Shown one piece after another: positions 1 to 5,418 of a DNA stretch of 5,418 nucleotides. A model generated the notes under the pieces. It searched no databases. It was not told the origin of the DNA and saw nothing but the letters and a program-made list of their open reading frames with translations. Made by a program: the position numbers and the translations under genes. The stretch is from Actinomycetales bacterium (GTDB lineage Bacteria > Actinomycetota > Actinomycetes > Actinomycetales > Dermabacteraceae): the NCBI GenBank assembly GCA_012799425.1, contig JAAZLF010000174.1, positions 1 through 5,418 on the forward strand, read 5' to 3'. Within the stretch, counting starts at the first letter, position 1. The number at the start of each line of letters is the position of its first letter.

Positions 1-870
1 CCCGCGCTCGGCGAGCACGTTCAGCAGCTGCTGGACCAGCACATCGGGCACCGAGGCGCCGGAGGTCACGCCGACGGTCTCGACGCCGTCGAACCATTCG
101 TCGCGCAGCTCATGGATCGAGTCGATGCGGTGGGAGGCCTTGGCACCGGCCTCCTTGGCGACCTCCATCAGTCGCACGGAGTTCGACGAGTTCGGGGAGC
201 CGACCACCAGCACCAGGTCCGCGTCCGGTGCGATCTTCTTGATCGCGACCTGACGATTCTGGGTGGCGTAGCAGATGTCATCGCTGGGCGGGGATTGCAG
301 GGTCGGGAAGCGCTCGCGCAGCTTGTCGACCGTCTCCATCGTCTCGTCGACGCTGAGCGTGGTCTGCGACAGCCAGACCACCCGCTCCGGGTCCCGGACG
401 GTGACCTTGTGGACGTCATCGGGCGAGTTCACGATCTGCACGTGCTCGGGGGCCTCGCCGGCGGTGCCCTCGACCTCCTCGTGACCCTCATGGCCCACGA
501 GCAGGATGTCGTAGTCCTGGCGGGCGAAGCGCACCGCCTCCTTGTGGACCTTGGTGACCAGGGGGCAGGTCGCGTCGATGGTGCGGAGGTTGCGCTCCTC
601 GGCCATCTCGCGCACCTTCGGGGAGATGCCGTGGGCGGAGAAGATCACGAGTGACCCCTCGGGGATCTCGTCGACCTCCTCGACGAAGACGGCGCCCTTC
701 TCCTTCAGGCGGTCCACGACGAATTTGTTGTGGACGATCTCGTGGCGCACGTAGATCGTCTCGTCGTAGTGCTCCAGGGCGCGTTCGACGGCGACGACGG
801 CTCGGTCGACTCCCGCGCAGTAGCCGCGCGGCTCGGCAAGAAGGACGGTTCCGGTGCTCACGCCTCCCAT
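1..870 (-). CDS. ispH: 4-hydroxy-3-methylbut-2-enyl diphosphate reductase IspH, 3' end cut by window edge
   Basis: IspH (LytB) is the cytosolic [4Fe-4S] enzyme that reduces HMBPP to IPP and DMAPP, the final step of the MEP isoprenoid pathway. The reverse strand is open for 290 codons up to the edge. Three cluster-ligand cysteines are visible: Cys18 in [11 protein letters not shown], Cys102 in [11 protein letters not shown] and Cys200 in [11 protein letters not shown]. The substrate-site residues His47, His80, His130, Glu132 ([11 protein letters not shown]), Thr170 and the SPNSSNS loop with Asn230 are also present. Compared with actinobacterial IspH proteins, which it closely resembles, only roughly the last 30-45 residues are missing. 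The start given is the ATG at 870; no Shine-Dalgarno precedes it. A GTG at 861 (codon 4) is a serious alternative, because a TACGAT -10-like box lies 7 bp upstream of it and would make the mRNA leaderless. Transcribed divergently from xseA. The family assignment is very secure; the exact start is not. Confidence 0.97.
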   Translation of the reverse strand, partial: MGGVSTGTVLLAEPRGYCAGVDRAVVAVERALEHYDETIYVRHEIVHNKFVVDRLKEKGAVFVEEVDEIPEGSLVIFSAHGISPKVREMAEERNLRTIDATCPLVTKVHKEAVRFARQDYDILLVGHEGHEEVEGTAGEAPEHVQIVNSPDDVHKVTVRDPERVVWLSQTTLSVDETMETVDKLRERFPTLQSPPSDDICYATQNRQVAIKKIAPDADLVLVVGSPNSSNSVRLMEVAKEAGAKASHRIDSIHELRDEWFDGVETVGVTSGASVPDVLVQQLLNVLAERG

Positions 871-898
871 CGTAGGAGCGGGAGCGTGCTGGTGGCAG
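869..898 (-). promoter_or_regulatory. Candidate ispH promoter (leaderless type)
   Basis: Read on the minus strand, CTGCCA (898-893, four of six matches to TTGACA) is followed by an 18-bp spacer and TACGAT (874-869, which fits the TANNNT pattern). A start of transcription about 7 bp further on falls on the GTG at 861, so the mRNA would begin at its start codon. The -10 box overlaps the ATG at 870, so if this promoter is real the ATG is not the translation start. This is prediction from motif only. Confidence 0.4.
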
Positions 899-922
899 AG
901 CGGTGGGGCAAGACTCACCATC

Positions 923-951
923 CCTCCACAGCCTGGCCACCTCCACAGCCT
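923..951. repeat. 12-bp direct repeat between ispH and xseA
   Basis: CCTCCACAGCCT occurs at 923-934 and exactly again at 940-951, a period of 17 bp. It lies in the 127-bp divergent intergenic region, centred about 60 bp before the xseA start and about 65-75 bp before the ispH start. The placement suits a regulator binding site serving one or both genes, but it may also be a chance slipped duplication. The repeat is seen directly; its function is inference. Confidence 0.5.
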
Positions 952-985
952 CTCGGGGAGGCGATCGGATGTCCGGCGCTCGTGC

Positions 986-991
986 CAGAGT
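986..991 (+). promoter_or_regulatory. Candidate -10 box of the xseAB operon
   Basis: CAGAGT is followed by exactly 6 bp (GGACCC) and then the ATG of xseA at 998. This matches the arrangement common in actinobacterial leaderless promoters, where the first transcribed base is the A of the start codon. No good -35 is visible 16-18 bp upstream, and no Shine-Dalgarno precedes the ATG. The match to TATAAT is only three of six, so this is a weak call supported mainly by spacing. Confidence 0.35.
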
Positions 992-997
992 GGACCC

Positions 998-2329
998 ATG
1001 ACGCAGACCTCTCCCGAGCCCGGCGCGGACGGCGGCGCGGCTCCTCGGCCGGCCCTGGCTCCCACCGCAGCCCAGACGACTGCGGAGAATCCGTGGCCCC
1101 TGCGCCAGCTGTCGGTCAAGGTCGGCGAGTACGTGGCGAGGATGTCGCCGATCTGGGTCGAGGGCGAGATCGTGCAGCTCAACCGCCGTCCCGGCTCCGG
1201 CCTGAGCTTCATGACGCTGAGGGACATCGACGTGGACATGTCCTTCTCGGTCCCCGTGCGCGAGCACGTGCTGCGCGCTCTGCCCGTCGAGCCCGTGCCC
1301 GGTGCGCGCGTGGTGATCCATGCCAAGCCCACCTTCTGGACCAAGCGCGGCTCGCTGCAGCTCGAGGCCAGCGACATCCGGCCGGTGGGACTGGGTGAGC
1401 TGCTGGCCCGGCTCGAGCAGCTCAAGCGCGTGCTCTCTGCGGAGGGGCTGTTCGCCGCCTCCCGCAAGCAGGCGCTCCCCTTCCTGCCCCGCACGGTCGG
1501 GCTGATCTGCGGTCGTGAGTCCGCTGCGGAGCGCGACGTGGTGGTCAACGCCCGGCGCCGCTGGCCCGCCGTGCAGTTCGAGATCCGCGAGGTGGCGGTC
1601 CAGGGCGCGAAGGCGGTGCGGGAGGTCTCTGCGGCGCTGCGCGAGCTCGACGAGCGCGAGGAGGTCGACGTCATCATCATCTCCCGCGGTGGCGGCTCCC
1701 TCGAGGATCTGCTGCCCTTCTCGGATGAACAGCTGACCCGACTGGTCGCCGGCGCGAAGACCCCGATCGTCTCGGCGATCGGCCATGAGGTCGACACCCC
1801 GCTGATCGATCTCGCCGCGGACGTCCGTGCCTCCACCCCCACCGATGCCGCCAAGCGCGTGGTCCCCGACATCCAGGCGGAGGTCGAGCAACTCGACCTG
1901 GGCCGCACCCGCCTGCGCTCCGCGATCCGGGCGCGCATCGAGAGGGAGCAGTCCGCGCTGGACGCGATGCGTTCTCGGCCCGTGCTCGAGAACCCCTCCA
2001 CCATCCTCGCCGGACGCGCCGATGAGATCCGCTCCCGGATCTCCCTGGCCCGCACCCTGATCGGCTCCCGCCTGGATCGCGCGGCCGACGAGATCGACCA
2101 TCTGGGACGCCAGGTGCGCTCCCTCAGCCCCCTGGCCACTCTCGAGCGCGGCTACGCCGTGGTGCAGGATGCTGACGGCACGATCATCCGCGAGCCCGAC
2201 CAGACTTCTGTGGGCCAATCGCTCTCTGTCCGCGTGGCCGGTGGGCGCTTCGGTGCCGAACGCTCCGAGACAGACCCGTACACCCCTCCCGCTCAGCCCG
2301 CCCCGTCCGACTCCGAGGAGAACCGATGA
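998..2329 (+). CDS. xseA: Exodeoxyribonuclease VII large subunit
   Basis: Catalytic subunit of exonuclease VII, a cytoplasmic nuclease that degrades single-stranded DNA from both ends to short oligonucleotides and acts in DNA repair. The product is 443 residues. An Ala/Pro-rich tail (1-30) is followed by the N-terminal OB-fold (about 32-130, from [16 protein letters not shown]). The catalytic domain follows, with [20 protein letters not shown] (168-187, Asp180), [18 protein letters not shown] (229-246, Arg230) and [20 protein letters not shown] (259-278, His263 and Asp266). These correspond to the conserved active-site motifs of the family. Residues about 290-375 are a charged helical stretch expected to form the long coiled coil that binds XseB, ending in the typical [11 protein letters not shown] segment. 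The last about 25 residues are a Pro/Ser-rich tail. The frame stays open upstream to an ATG at 854, but those extra 48 residues are unlike the family and overlap the ispH start, so the ATG at 998 is preferred. First gene of a two-gene operon. Confidence 0.96.
   Translation: MTQTSPEPGADGGAAPRPALAPTAAQTTAENPWPLRQLSVKVGEYVARMSPIWVEGEIVQLNRRPGSGLSFMTLRDIDVDMSFSVPVREHVLRALPVEPVPGARVVIHAKPTFWTKRGSLQLEASDIRPVGLGELLARLEQLKRVLSAEGLFAASRKQALPFLPRTVGLICGRESAAERDVVVNARRRWPAVQFEIREVAVQGAKAVREVSAALRELDEREEVDVIIISRGGGSLEDLLPFSDEQLTRLVAGAKTPIVSAIGHEVDTPLIDLAADVRASTPTDAAKRVVPDIQAEVEQLDLGRTRLRSAIRARIEREQSALDAMRSRPVLENPSTILAGRADEIRSRISLARTLIGSRLDRAADEIDHLGRQVRSLSPLATLERGYAVVQDADGTIIREPDQTSVGQSLSVRVAGGRFGAERSETDPYTPPAQPAPSDSEENR
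2315..2329 (+). promoter_or_regulatory. xseB ribosome binding site and ATGA overlap
   Basis: GAGGAG at 2315-2320 lies 5 bp before the xseB ATG (2326) and is encoded by the last codons of xseA. The xseB start and the xseA stop share ATGA (2326-2329). This layout points to translational coupling and fixes the xseB start despite its long non-conserved N-terminus. Confidence 0.8.
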
Positions 2330-2652
2330 CCCCCAGCACCAGCCCCGAGAACGACCTGACCGCAGCCGAGGGGGACCCCACGGCAGCGGCATCCGCGGCC
2401 GTCAGCCCCGTGGAGGGCGAACAGCCGCTGCCGTCGGACATCGCAGAGCTCTCCTACGAGGCTGCTCGAGACCAGCTCGTCGACGTGGTTCGCCGGCTCG
2501 AGTCCGGGCAGGGCGGTCTCGAGGATTCGATCGGTCTGTGGGAGCGCGGCGAGATGCTCGCCCGCCGATGCCAGCAATGGCTCGACGGCGCTCGTGAACG
2601 GTTGGACGACGCCGTGGCAGCGCGCCGCTCGGAGAATGCCCCCGAGCGCTGA
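2326..2652 (+). CDS. xseB: Exodeoxyribonuclease VII small subunit
   Basis: Small helical subunit of exonuclease VII; several copies pack around the coiled coil of each XseA chain and are needed for activity. The product is 108 residues, longer than the usual 70-80. The conserved helical hairpin occupies about residues 42-97: SYEAARDQLVDVVRRLESGQ, then the family signature GGLEDSIGLWERGEML and the second helix up to ERLDDAV. Residues 1-40 are a low-complexity Ala/Pro/Glu/Ser-rich extension with no recognisable motif. The start is set by the 4-bp overlap with xseA and the GAGGAG site; an in-frame GTG at 2410 would give a more typical length but has no such support. No U-tract terminator is seen downstream; the gene faces the DUF4245 gene with only 44 bp between the two stop codons. 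Confidence 0.93.
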   Translation: MTPSTSPENDLTAAEGDPTAAASAAVSPVEGEQPLPSDIAELSYEAARDQLVDVVRRLESGQGGLEDSIGLWERGEMLARRCQQWLDGARERLDDAVAARRSENAPER

Positions 2653-2662
2653 CTGCCCGCGG

Positions 2663-2699
2663 TCCTGAGGGCTCCGTCAACTTCCTGAGGGCTCCGTCA
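2663..2699. repeat. 17-bp tandem direct repeat over the convergent 3' ends
   Basis: TCCTGAGGGCTCCGTCA is present at 2663-2679 and identically at 2683-2699, a 20-bp period with 3 bp between. The right copy contains, on the minus strand, the TGA stop codon of the DUF4245 gene. Because the copies are identical in a non-coding gap, a recent local duplication is likely. Each unit can pair TGA..TCA only imperfectly, and there is no U-tract, so it does not read as a standard terminator. Confidence 0.7.
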
Positions 2700-3341
2700 G
2701 CTGAGGGAGGCCAGGGCCGCGGCGGTCAGCTCCTCGAGCTCCGCCTGCTCCGCGGCGCCGTGGATCAGCAGCCCCCAGCTCTCCCCCTCGCACGAGATGC
2801 CGAGCTGCTGGGCCCCCTGCTGATCGCCGCTGAGGAGGGTGCACTCGGTGCCGGCGATCGACAGCTCGCCCTCGACCGTGGTGCCGGGAAGGGCCGCAGA
2901 CAGCATCGCAGAGGTCACCTCCGTCTCCTGAGTGAGAGTGACCAGCTGCTCCTGCGGTGCGCTGTACTGGACCGCCCAGCGCGGGCTCTGACCATCGGTG
3001 AAGCGCGCTGAGCGCTCGGTCCATCCCTCACCCGCCTCGGGCACGACGACTGGGAACGGCGCATCACGCTGTGCGCGCTCTGCACTGCCCGCCACGTCCA
3101 GCTCCGAGTTCTCGAGCGGCTCACGCTGCAGATCGCTGCCCACCCCGAAGAACCCGATGCCGACCACGACCACCACGGCCATCGTCAGCGCCAGCGCCCA
3201 CACCATGTTGCGCAGGACGGTGTTCTTCTTCGACGGCAGCTCATAGGCGGACTTCGGCTGCGGTCGCGGCTCCGGGACCGGTGCCGGGGTCCGCTCGGTC
3301 GCTGCGGGGGTCTCGTGCTGGGCATCGTGCATGGCGCCCAT
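2697..3341 (-). CDS. DUF4245-family membrane-anchored protein of unknown function
   Basis: The product is 214 residues from the ATG at 3341. Residues 1-42 are a hydrophilic Pro/Glu/Arg-rich N-terminal segment. A basic patch (PSKKNTVLRN) then precedes one strong transmembrane helix at about 47-68 (VWALALTMAVVVVVGIGFFG). The basic residues before the helix predict a cytoplasmic N-terminus and an exported C-terminal domain of about 145 residues. That domain carries PFPVVVPEAGEGW, WAVQYSAPQEQLVTLTQ and two cysteines (167 and 184) that could form a disulfide. This architecture, and the position between xseB and the fumarase region, match the actinobacterial DUF4245 family, whose function I do not know. 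An ATG at 3332 is an alternative start: it has a GACAAT box 7 bp upstream, whereas the ATG at 3341 has only a close AGGGA. An in-frame extension upstream to 3464 looks non-coding. The gene is convergent with xseAB and divergent from the sugar kinase. Confidence 0.87.
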   Translation of the reverse strand: MGAMHDAQHETPAATERTPAPVPEPRPQPKSAYELPSKKNTVLRNMVWALALTMAVVVVVGIGFFGVGSDLQREPLENSELDVAGSAERAQRDAPFPVVVPEAGEGWTERSARFTDGQSPRWAVQYSAPQEQLVTLTQETEVTSAMLSAALPGTTVEGELSIAGTECTLLSGDQQGAQQLGISCEGESWGLLIHGAAEQAELEELTAAALASLS

Positions 3342-3345
3342 TGTC
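3340..3345 (-). promoter_or_regulatory. Candidate -10 box for the DUF4245 gene
   Basis: GACAAT on the minus strand (four of six matches to TATAAT) sits 7 bp before the ATG at 3332 and overlaps the ATG at 3341. If used, transcription would begin at or next to the ATG at 3332 and the message would be leaderless. No convincing -35 is seen. Motif-only prediction. Confidence 0.3.
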
Positions 3346-3417
3346 CCTGTTCGCTCCGATCCGAGCTCCCAGGGTGAGGCTCTCCACCCCACCGACCGCA
3401 CCACAGCAGGCCAATCC

Positions 3418-3433
3418 GGTGCGGGAGCGCACC
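3418..3433. promoter_or_regulatory. Perfect inverted repeat in the DUF4245/sugar-kinase divergent region, candidate operator
   Basis: GGTGCG GGAG CGCACC is a perfect 6-bp inverted repeat with a 4-bp centre. It lies about 70 bp upstream of the sugar kinase GTG and about 77 bp upstream of the DUF4245 ATG. The 161-bp region holds no gene. A dimeric repressor could bind such a site, but in DNA this GC-rich short palindromes also arise by chance. The structure is seen; the role is inferred. Confidence 0.35.
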
Positions 3434-3490
3434 CCACAGGTGGCTGCCCGGCCCGGCACCGCACTGTTCGCCCCGCTCTCGGAAACCTGC

Positions 3491-3496
3491 GATGAT
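3491..3496 (+). promoter_or_regulatory. Candidate -10 box for the sugar kinase gene
   Basis: GATGAT matches five of six positions of TATAAT and ends exactly 6 bp before the GTG at 3503, the spacing expected if the first transcribed base is the start codon. A weak TTCGCC lies at 3467-3472 with an 18-bp spacer. There is no good Shine-Dalgarno before the GTG, which agrees with a leaderless message. Confidence 0.45.
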
Positions 3497-3502
3497 CGAG
3501 CG

Positions 3503-4414
3503 GTGACCGCGAGATTCCTCATCGTCGGAGAAGCCCTCACCGATATCGTCGTCGATGCAGACGGCGCTCGTCGTGAGCATCCCGGCGGCTCCCCCCTGAA
3601 CGTAGCCGTGGCGCTGAGCCGCCTCGGCCATCCCACCGACCTGCTCACCCGCATCGGCGACGACGCCCGCGGCGAAGCCATCCGTGCCCACCTGGACGAC
3701 TCGAACGTCAGGCTGACCCCGGGCAGCTCCGTCGCAGCGCCGACCTCCACCGCGCTCGCCCAGCTGGACGCCGACGGCGCCGCCACGTACGAGTTCGACG
3801 TGCTCTGGGCTCCGGACCCATCGGGACTGCCGGCCCGGGTCGAGGCCGTGCACGCCTCCTCGATCGCCGCGGTGCTGGAGCCCGGAGCGCAGACCGTGCT
3901 CGACGTGCTCCGCGACCGTCGCGAGCACTCCACCATCAGCTACGACCCCAACGCCCGGCCCACCCTGATGGGCGACCCGGAGCAGGTGCGCCGGCGCGTC
4001 GAGGCGAGCATCGCGCTCAGCGACATCGTGAAGGCCTCCGACGAGGACATCGCCTGGCTGTACGACACCGACGACGTCGAGGCCGTCGTCGACGGGTGGC
4101 GCGGGCTGGGACCGGCGCTGACGGTCCTGACGCGCGGCGCCGAGGGCGCAGTCGGCTTCTCCGGATCGGGCCGCGTGCAGGTCTCCCCCGTCGTGGTCGA
4201 CGCAGTCGACACCGTCGGCGCCGGGGACACCTTCTCCGCCGGCATCCTCGACGCCCTGGCCTCGAAGGGACTGCTCGGCGCATCACGCCGCCCGGCGCTG
4301 GCCGCGATGCCGAGCGACGAGATCGCCTCCGTGCTGCAGCACGCCGCCGCGCTGGCAGCGATCACCGTCTCGCGTGCCGGAGCGAACCCGCCCTGGGGGC
4401 ATGAGCTCACCTGA
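3503..4414 (+). CDS. PfkB-family carbohydrate kinase, fructokinase-like
   Basis: Ribokinase/PfkB-fold kinase that transfers phosphate from ATP to a sugar or related alcohol in the cytosol; the closest-looking subgroup is fructokinase, but the substrate cannot be fixed from sequence. The product is 303 residues, normal for the family. Seen in order: the N-terminal strand [14 protein letters not shown], the first PfkB signature [15 protein letters not shown] (28-42), [18 protein letters not shown], the [18 protein letters not shown] lid/substrate segment (81-98), [10 protein letters not shown] (147-156), LTRGAEGAV, and the second signature [14 protein letters not shown] (236-249) with the anion hole GAGD and catalytic base Asp242. 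The GTG at 3503 is chosen because homologous sequence begins right after it; the frame is open further upstream to 3071 but that stretch reads as Pro/Arg-rich shadow of the opposite strand. It occupies the position where glpX often lies in related genomes. It is 119 bp upstream of fumC on the same strand; co-transcription is possible but not shown. Confidence 0.92.
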   Translation: MTARFLIVGEALTDIVVDADGARREHPGGSPLNVAVALSRLGHPTDLLTRIGDDARGEAIRAHLDDSNVRLTPGSSVAAPTSTALAQLDADGAATYEFDVLWAPDPSGLPARVEAVHASSIAAVLEPGAQTVLDVLRDRREHSTISYDPNARPTLMGDPEQVRRRVEASIALSDIVKASDEDIAWLYDTDDVEAVVDGWRGLGPALTVLTRGAEGAVGFSGSGRVQVSPVVVDAVDTVGAGDTFSAGILDALASKGLLGASRRPALAAMPSDEIASVLQHAAALAAITVSRAGANPPWGHELT

Positions 4415-4519
4415 GCATCGACGGGTGCCTGCCCGGCCGCCCGCCATCACACGCCCTCACGGTGCATCCTGTTCCTGACCGTTCCCGACTTTCCCACCGA
4501 CCCACCGCACGACGACCCC

Positions 4520-4533
4520 GAGGGAGGCCCTCC
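4520..4533 (+). promoter_or_regulatory. fumC ribosome binding site within a small inverted repeat
   Basis: AGGGAGG (4521-4527) is a strong Shine-Dalgarno 6 bp before the ATG at 4534 and decides the fumC start. It sits in GAGGG-AGG-CCCTC (4520-4532), a 5-bp stem with a 3-nt loop that could partly hide the site in the mRNA. The rest of the 119-bp gap (4415-4533) shows no promoter or terminator I can support. Confidence 0.7.
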
Positions 4534-5418
4534 ATGAACCAGTCCACGCCCGCCGCGCAGCAGGACGGCTACCGCATCGAGCACGACACCATGGGTGAGG
4601 TGCGCGTGCCCGCCTCCGCCCTCTACCGAGCGCAGACCCAGCGCGCCGTGGAGAACTTCCCCATCTCGGGTCAGGGCCTCGAGCCCTCGCACATCCACGC
4701 CCTCGCCCAGGTGAAGAAGGCCGCCGCCCGTGCGAACAGCGCCCTGGGCGTGCTGGATGCGGACATCGCCGACGCGATCGTCGCCGCGGCCGACGCCGTC
4801 ATCTCCGGCGAGCACGACGACCAGTTCCCGGTGGACACCTACCAGACCGGTTCGGGCACCAGCTCGAACATGAACATGAACGAGGTGCTCGCGACCCTCG
4901 CCACCTCGTCCGGTGTCGACACCCACCCCAACGACCACGTCAACTGCTCGCAGTCCTCCAACGACGTGTTCCCCACCTCCGTGCACGTGGCCGTCACCCA
5001 GGCCGTGGTCGAGAAGCTGCTGCCTGCCCTGGCCCACCTCGCCGAGGCCCTCGAGACGAAGGCCGAGGCATGGAAGGACGTGGTCAAGGCCGGCCGCACC
5101 CACCTGATGGACGCGACCCCCGTGACGCTCGGCCAGGAGTTCGGCGGCTACGCGGCCTCGATCCGCTACGGCATCGAGCGTGTGGAGGCCGCGCTGCCGC
5201 GCACCGCGGAGGTCCCCCAGGGCGGCACCGCCGTGGGCACCGGCATCAACACCCCGATCGGCTTCCCGCAGAAGGTCATCGCGAACCTGGTCGAGCAGAC
5301 GGGTCTGCCGCTGACCGAGGCGCGCGACCACTTCGAGGCGCAGTCGGGCCGCGACGGCCTGGTGGAGATGTCCGGGGCGCTGCGCACCATCGCCGTGTCC
5401 GTCACCAAGATCTGCAAC
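4534..5418 (+). CDS. fumC: Class II fumarate hydratase, 3' end cut by window edge
   Basis: Iron-independent fumarase of the TCA cycle, a cytosolic homotetramer interconverting fumarate and (S)-malate. The 295 residues in the window are open to the edge; the family is about 460-470 long, so about 170 are missing. Visible are the N-terminal [21 protein letters not shown] (18-38), the first conserved region with [16 protein letters not shown] (105-120), [14 protein letters not shown] (131-144) with the second-site histidine, and [18 protein letters not shown] (185-202) with the catalytic His190. [10 protein letters not shown] (230-239) and [20 protein letters not shown] follow. The superfamily signature loop GSSxMPxKxNP should lie just beyond the edge. 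These motifs separate it from aspartase and argininosuccinate lyase reasonably well, since [15 protein letters not shown] and the start of the protein are fumarase-like. The start ATG is supported by AGGGAGG 6 bp upstream. Confidence 0.96.
   Translation, partial: MNQSTPAAQQDGYRIEHDTMGEVRVPASALYRAQTQRAVENFPISGQGLEPSHIHALAQVKKAAARANSALGVLDADIADAIVAAADAVISGEHDDQFPVDTYQTGSGTSSNMNMNEVLATLATSSGVDTHPNDHVNCSQSSNDVFPTSVHVAVTQAVVEKLLPALAHLAEALETKAEAWKDVVKAGRTHLMDATPVTLGQEFGGYAASIRYGIERVEAALPRTAEVPQGGTAVGTGINTPIGFPQKVIANLVEQTGLPLTEARDHFEAQSGRDGLVEMSGALRTIAVSVTKICN

Noticed and set aside
112..654. Plus-strand open frame of 180 codons within ispH
   Set aside because: Antisense to well-conserved ispH codons, with no recognisable motif.
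854..997. Extension of xseA upstream to ATG 854
   Set aside because: The added 48 residues overlap the ispH start, run through the divergent regulatory region and do not resemble XseA N-termini.
488..2392. Long open frame of 634 codons on the minus strand across ispH and xseA
   Set aside because: It is antisense to xseA and out of frame with ispH. Its product is Arg/Gly/Leu/His-rich without a domain, as expected for a third-position-GC shadow of real genes.
3071..3502. Extension of the sugar kinase upstream to ATG 3071
   Set aside because: It is antisense to the DUF4245 gene and Pro/Arg/Ala-rich; PfkB homology begins just after GTG 3503.
4415..4446. Possible terminator after the sugar kinase (CGGG...CCCG)
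   Set aside because: Only a 4-bp stem is seen and there is no U-tract, so it cannot be told from chance in GC-rich DNA.
4447..5331. Minus-strand open frame of 294 codons opposite fumC
   Set aside because: Its Gly/Val/Leu/His-rich product is a typical shadow of a high-GC gene; the plus strand encodes an unmistakable fumarase.

Overview
The window is high-GC DNA with actinobacterial gene content. The protein sequences look like Micrococcales (possibly a Brachybacterium-like genus), but this placement rests on general resemblance and gene order, not on a search. It is an ordinary chromosomal housekeeping region. I see no mobile element, CRISPR array, RNA gene or defence/biosynthetic cassette in it.

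Layout: (1) 1-870, minus strand, most of ispH (last enzyme of the MEP isoprenoid pathway), running off the left edge at its C-terminal end. (2) 871-997, a divergent intergenic region with a 12-bp direct repeat and candidate promoters for both sides. (3) 998-2652, plus strand, xseA and xseB, the two subunits of exonuclease VII, overlapping by 4 bp (ATGA). (4) 2653-2696, a short convergent gap with a 17-bp tandem duplication that runs through the stop codon of the next gene. (5) 2697-3341, minus strand, a DUF4245-family single-pass membrane protein of unknown function. (6) 3342-3502, a second divergent intergenic region with a perfect inverted repeat. (7) 3503-4414, plus strand, a PfkB-family sugar kinase (fructokinase-like). 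(8) 4534-5418, plus strand, the first about 295 codons of class II fumarase (fumC), running off the right edge.

The order ispH / xseA-xseB / DUF4245 / ... / fumarase is recalled as a widely kept actinobacterial neighbourhood; in Mycobacterium tuberculosis lytB2 (ispH), xseA, xseB, a DUF4245 gene, glpX and fum lie in the same segment. Here the slot usually held by glpX (class II fructose-1,6-bisphosphatase) contains a PfkB sugar kinase instead, which is the main gene-content oddity. The genes do not form one pathway. XseA and XseB form one enzyme complex; the others are neighbours by conserved order.

The main regulatory observation is that ispH, xseA, the DUF4245 gene and the sugar kinase each have a -10-like hexamer 6-7 bp before a possible start codon and no good Shine-Dalgarno site, as expected for leaderless mRNAs. 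The genes with real Shine-Dalgarno sites are xseB (internal to an operon) and fumC.
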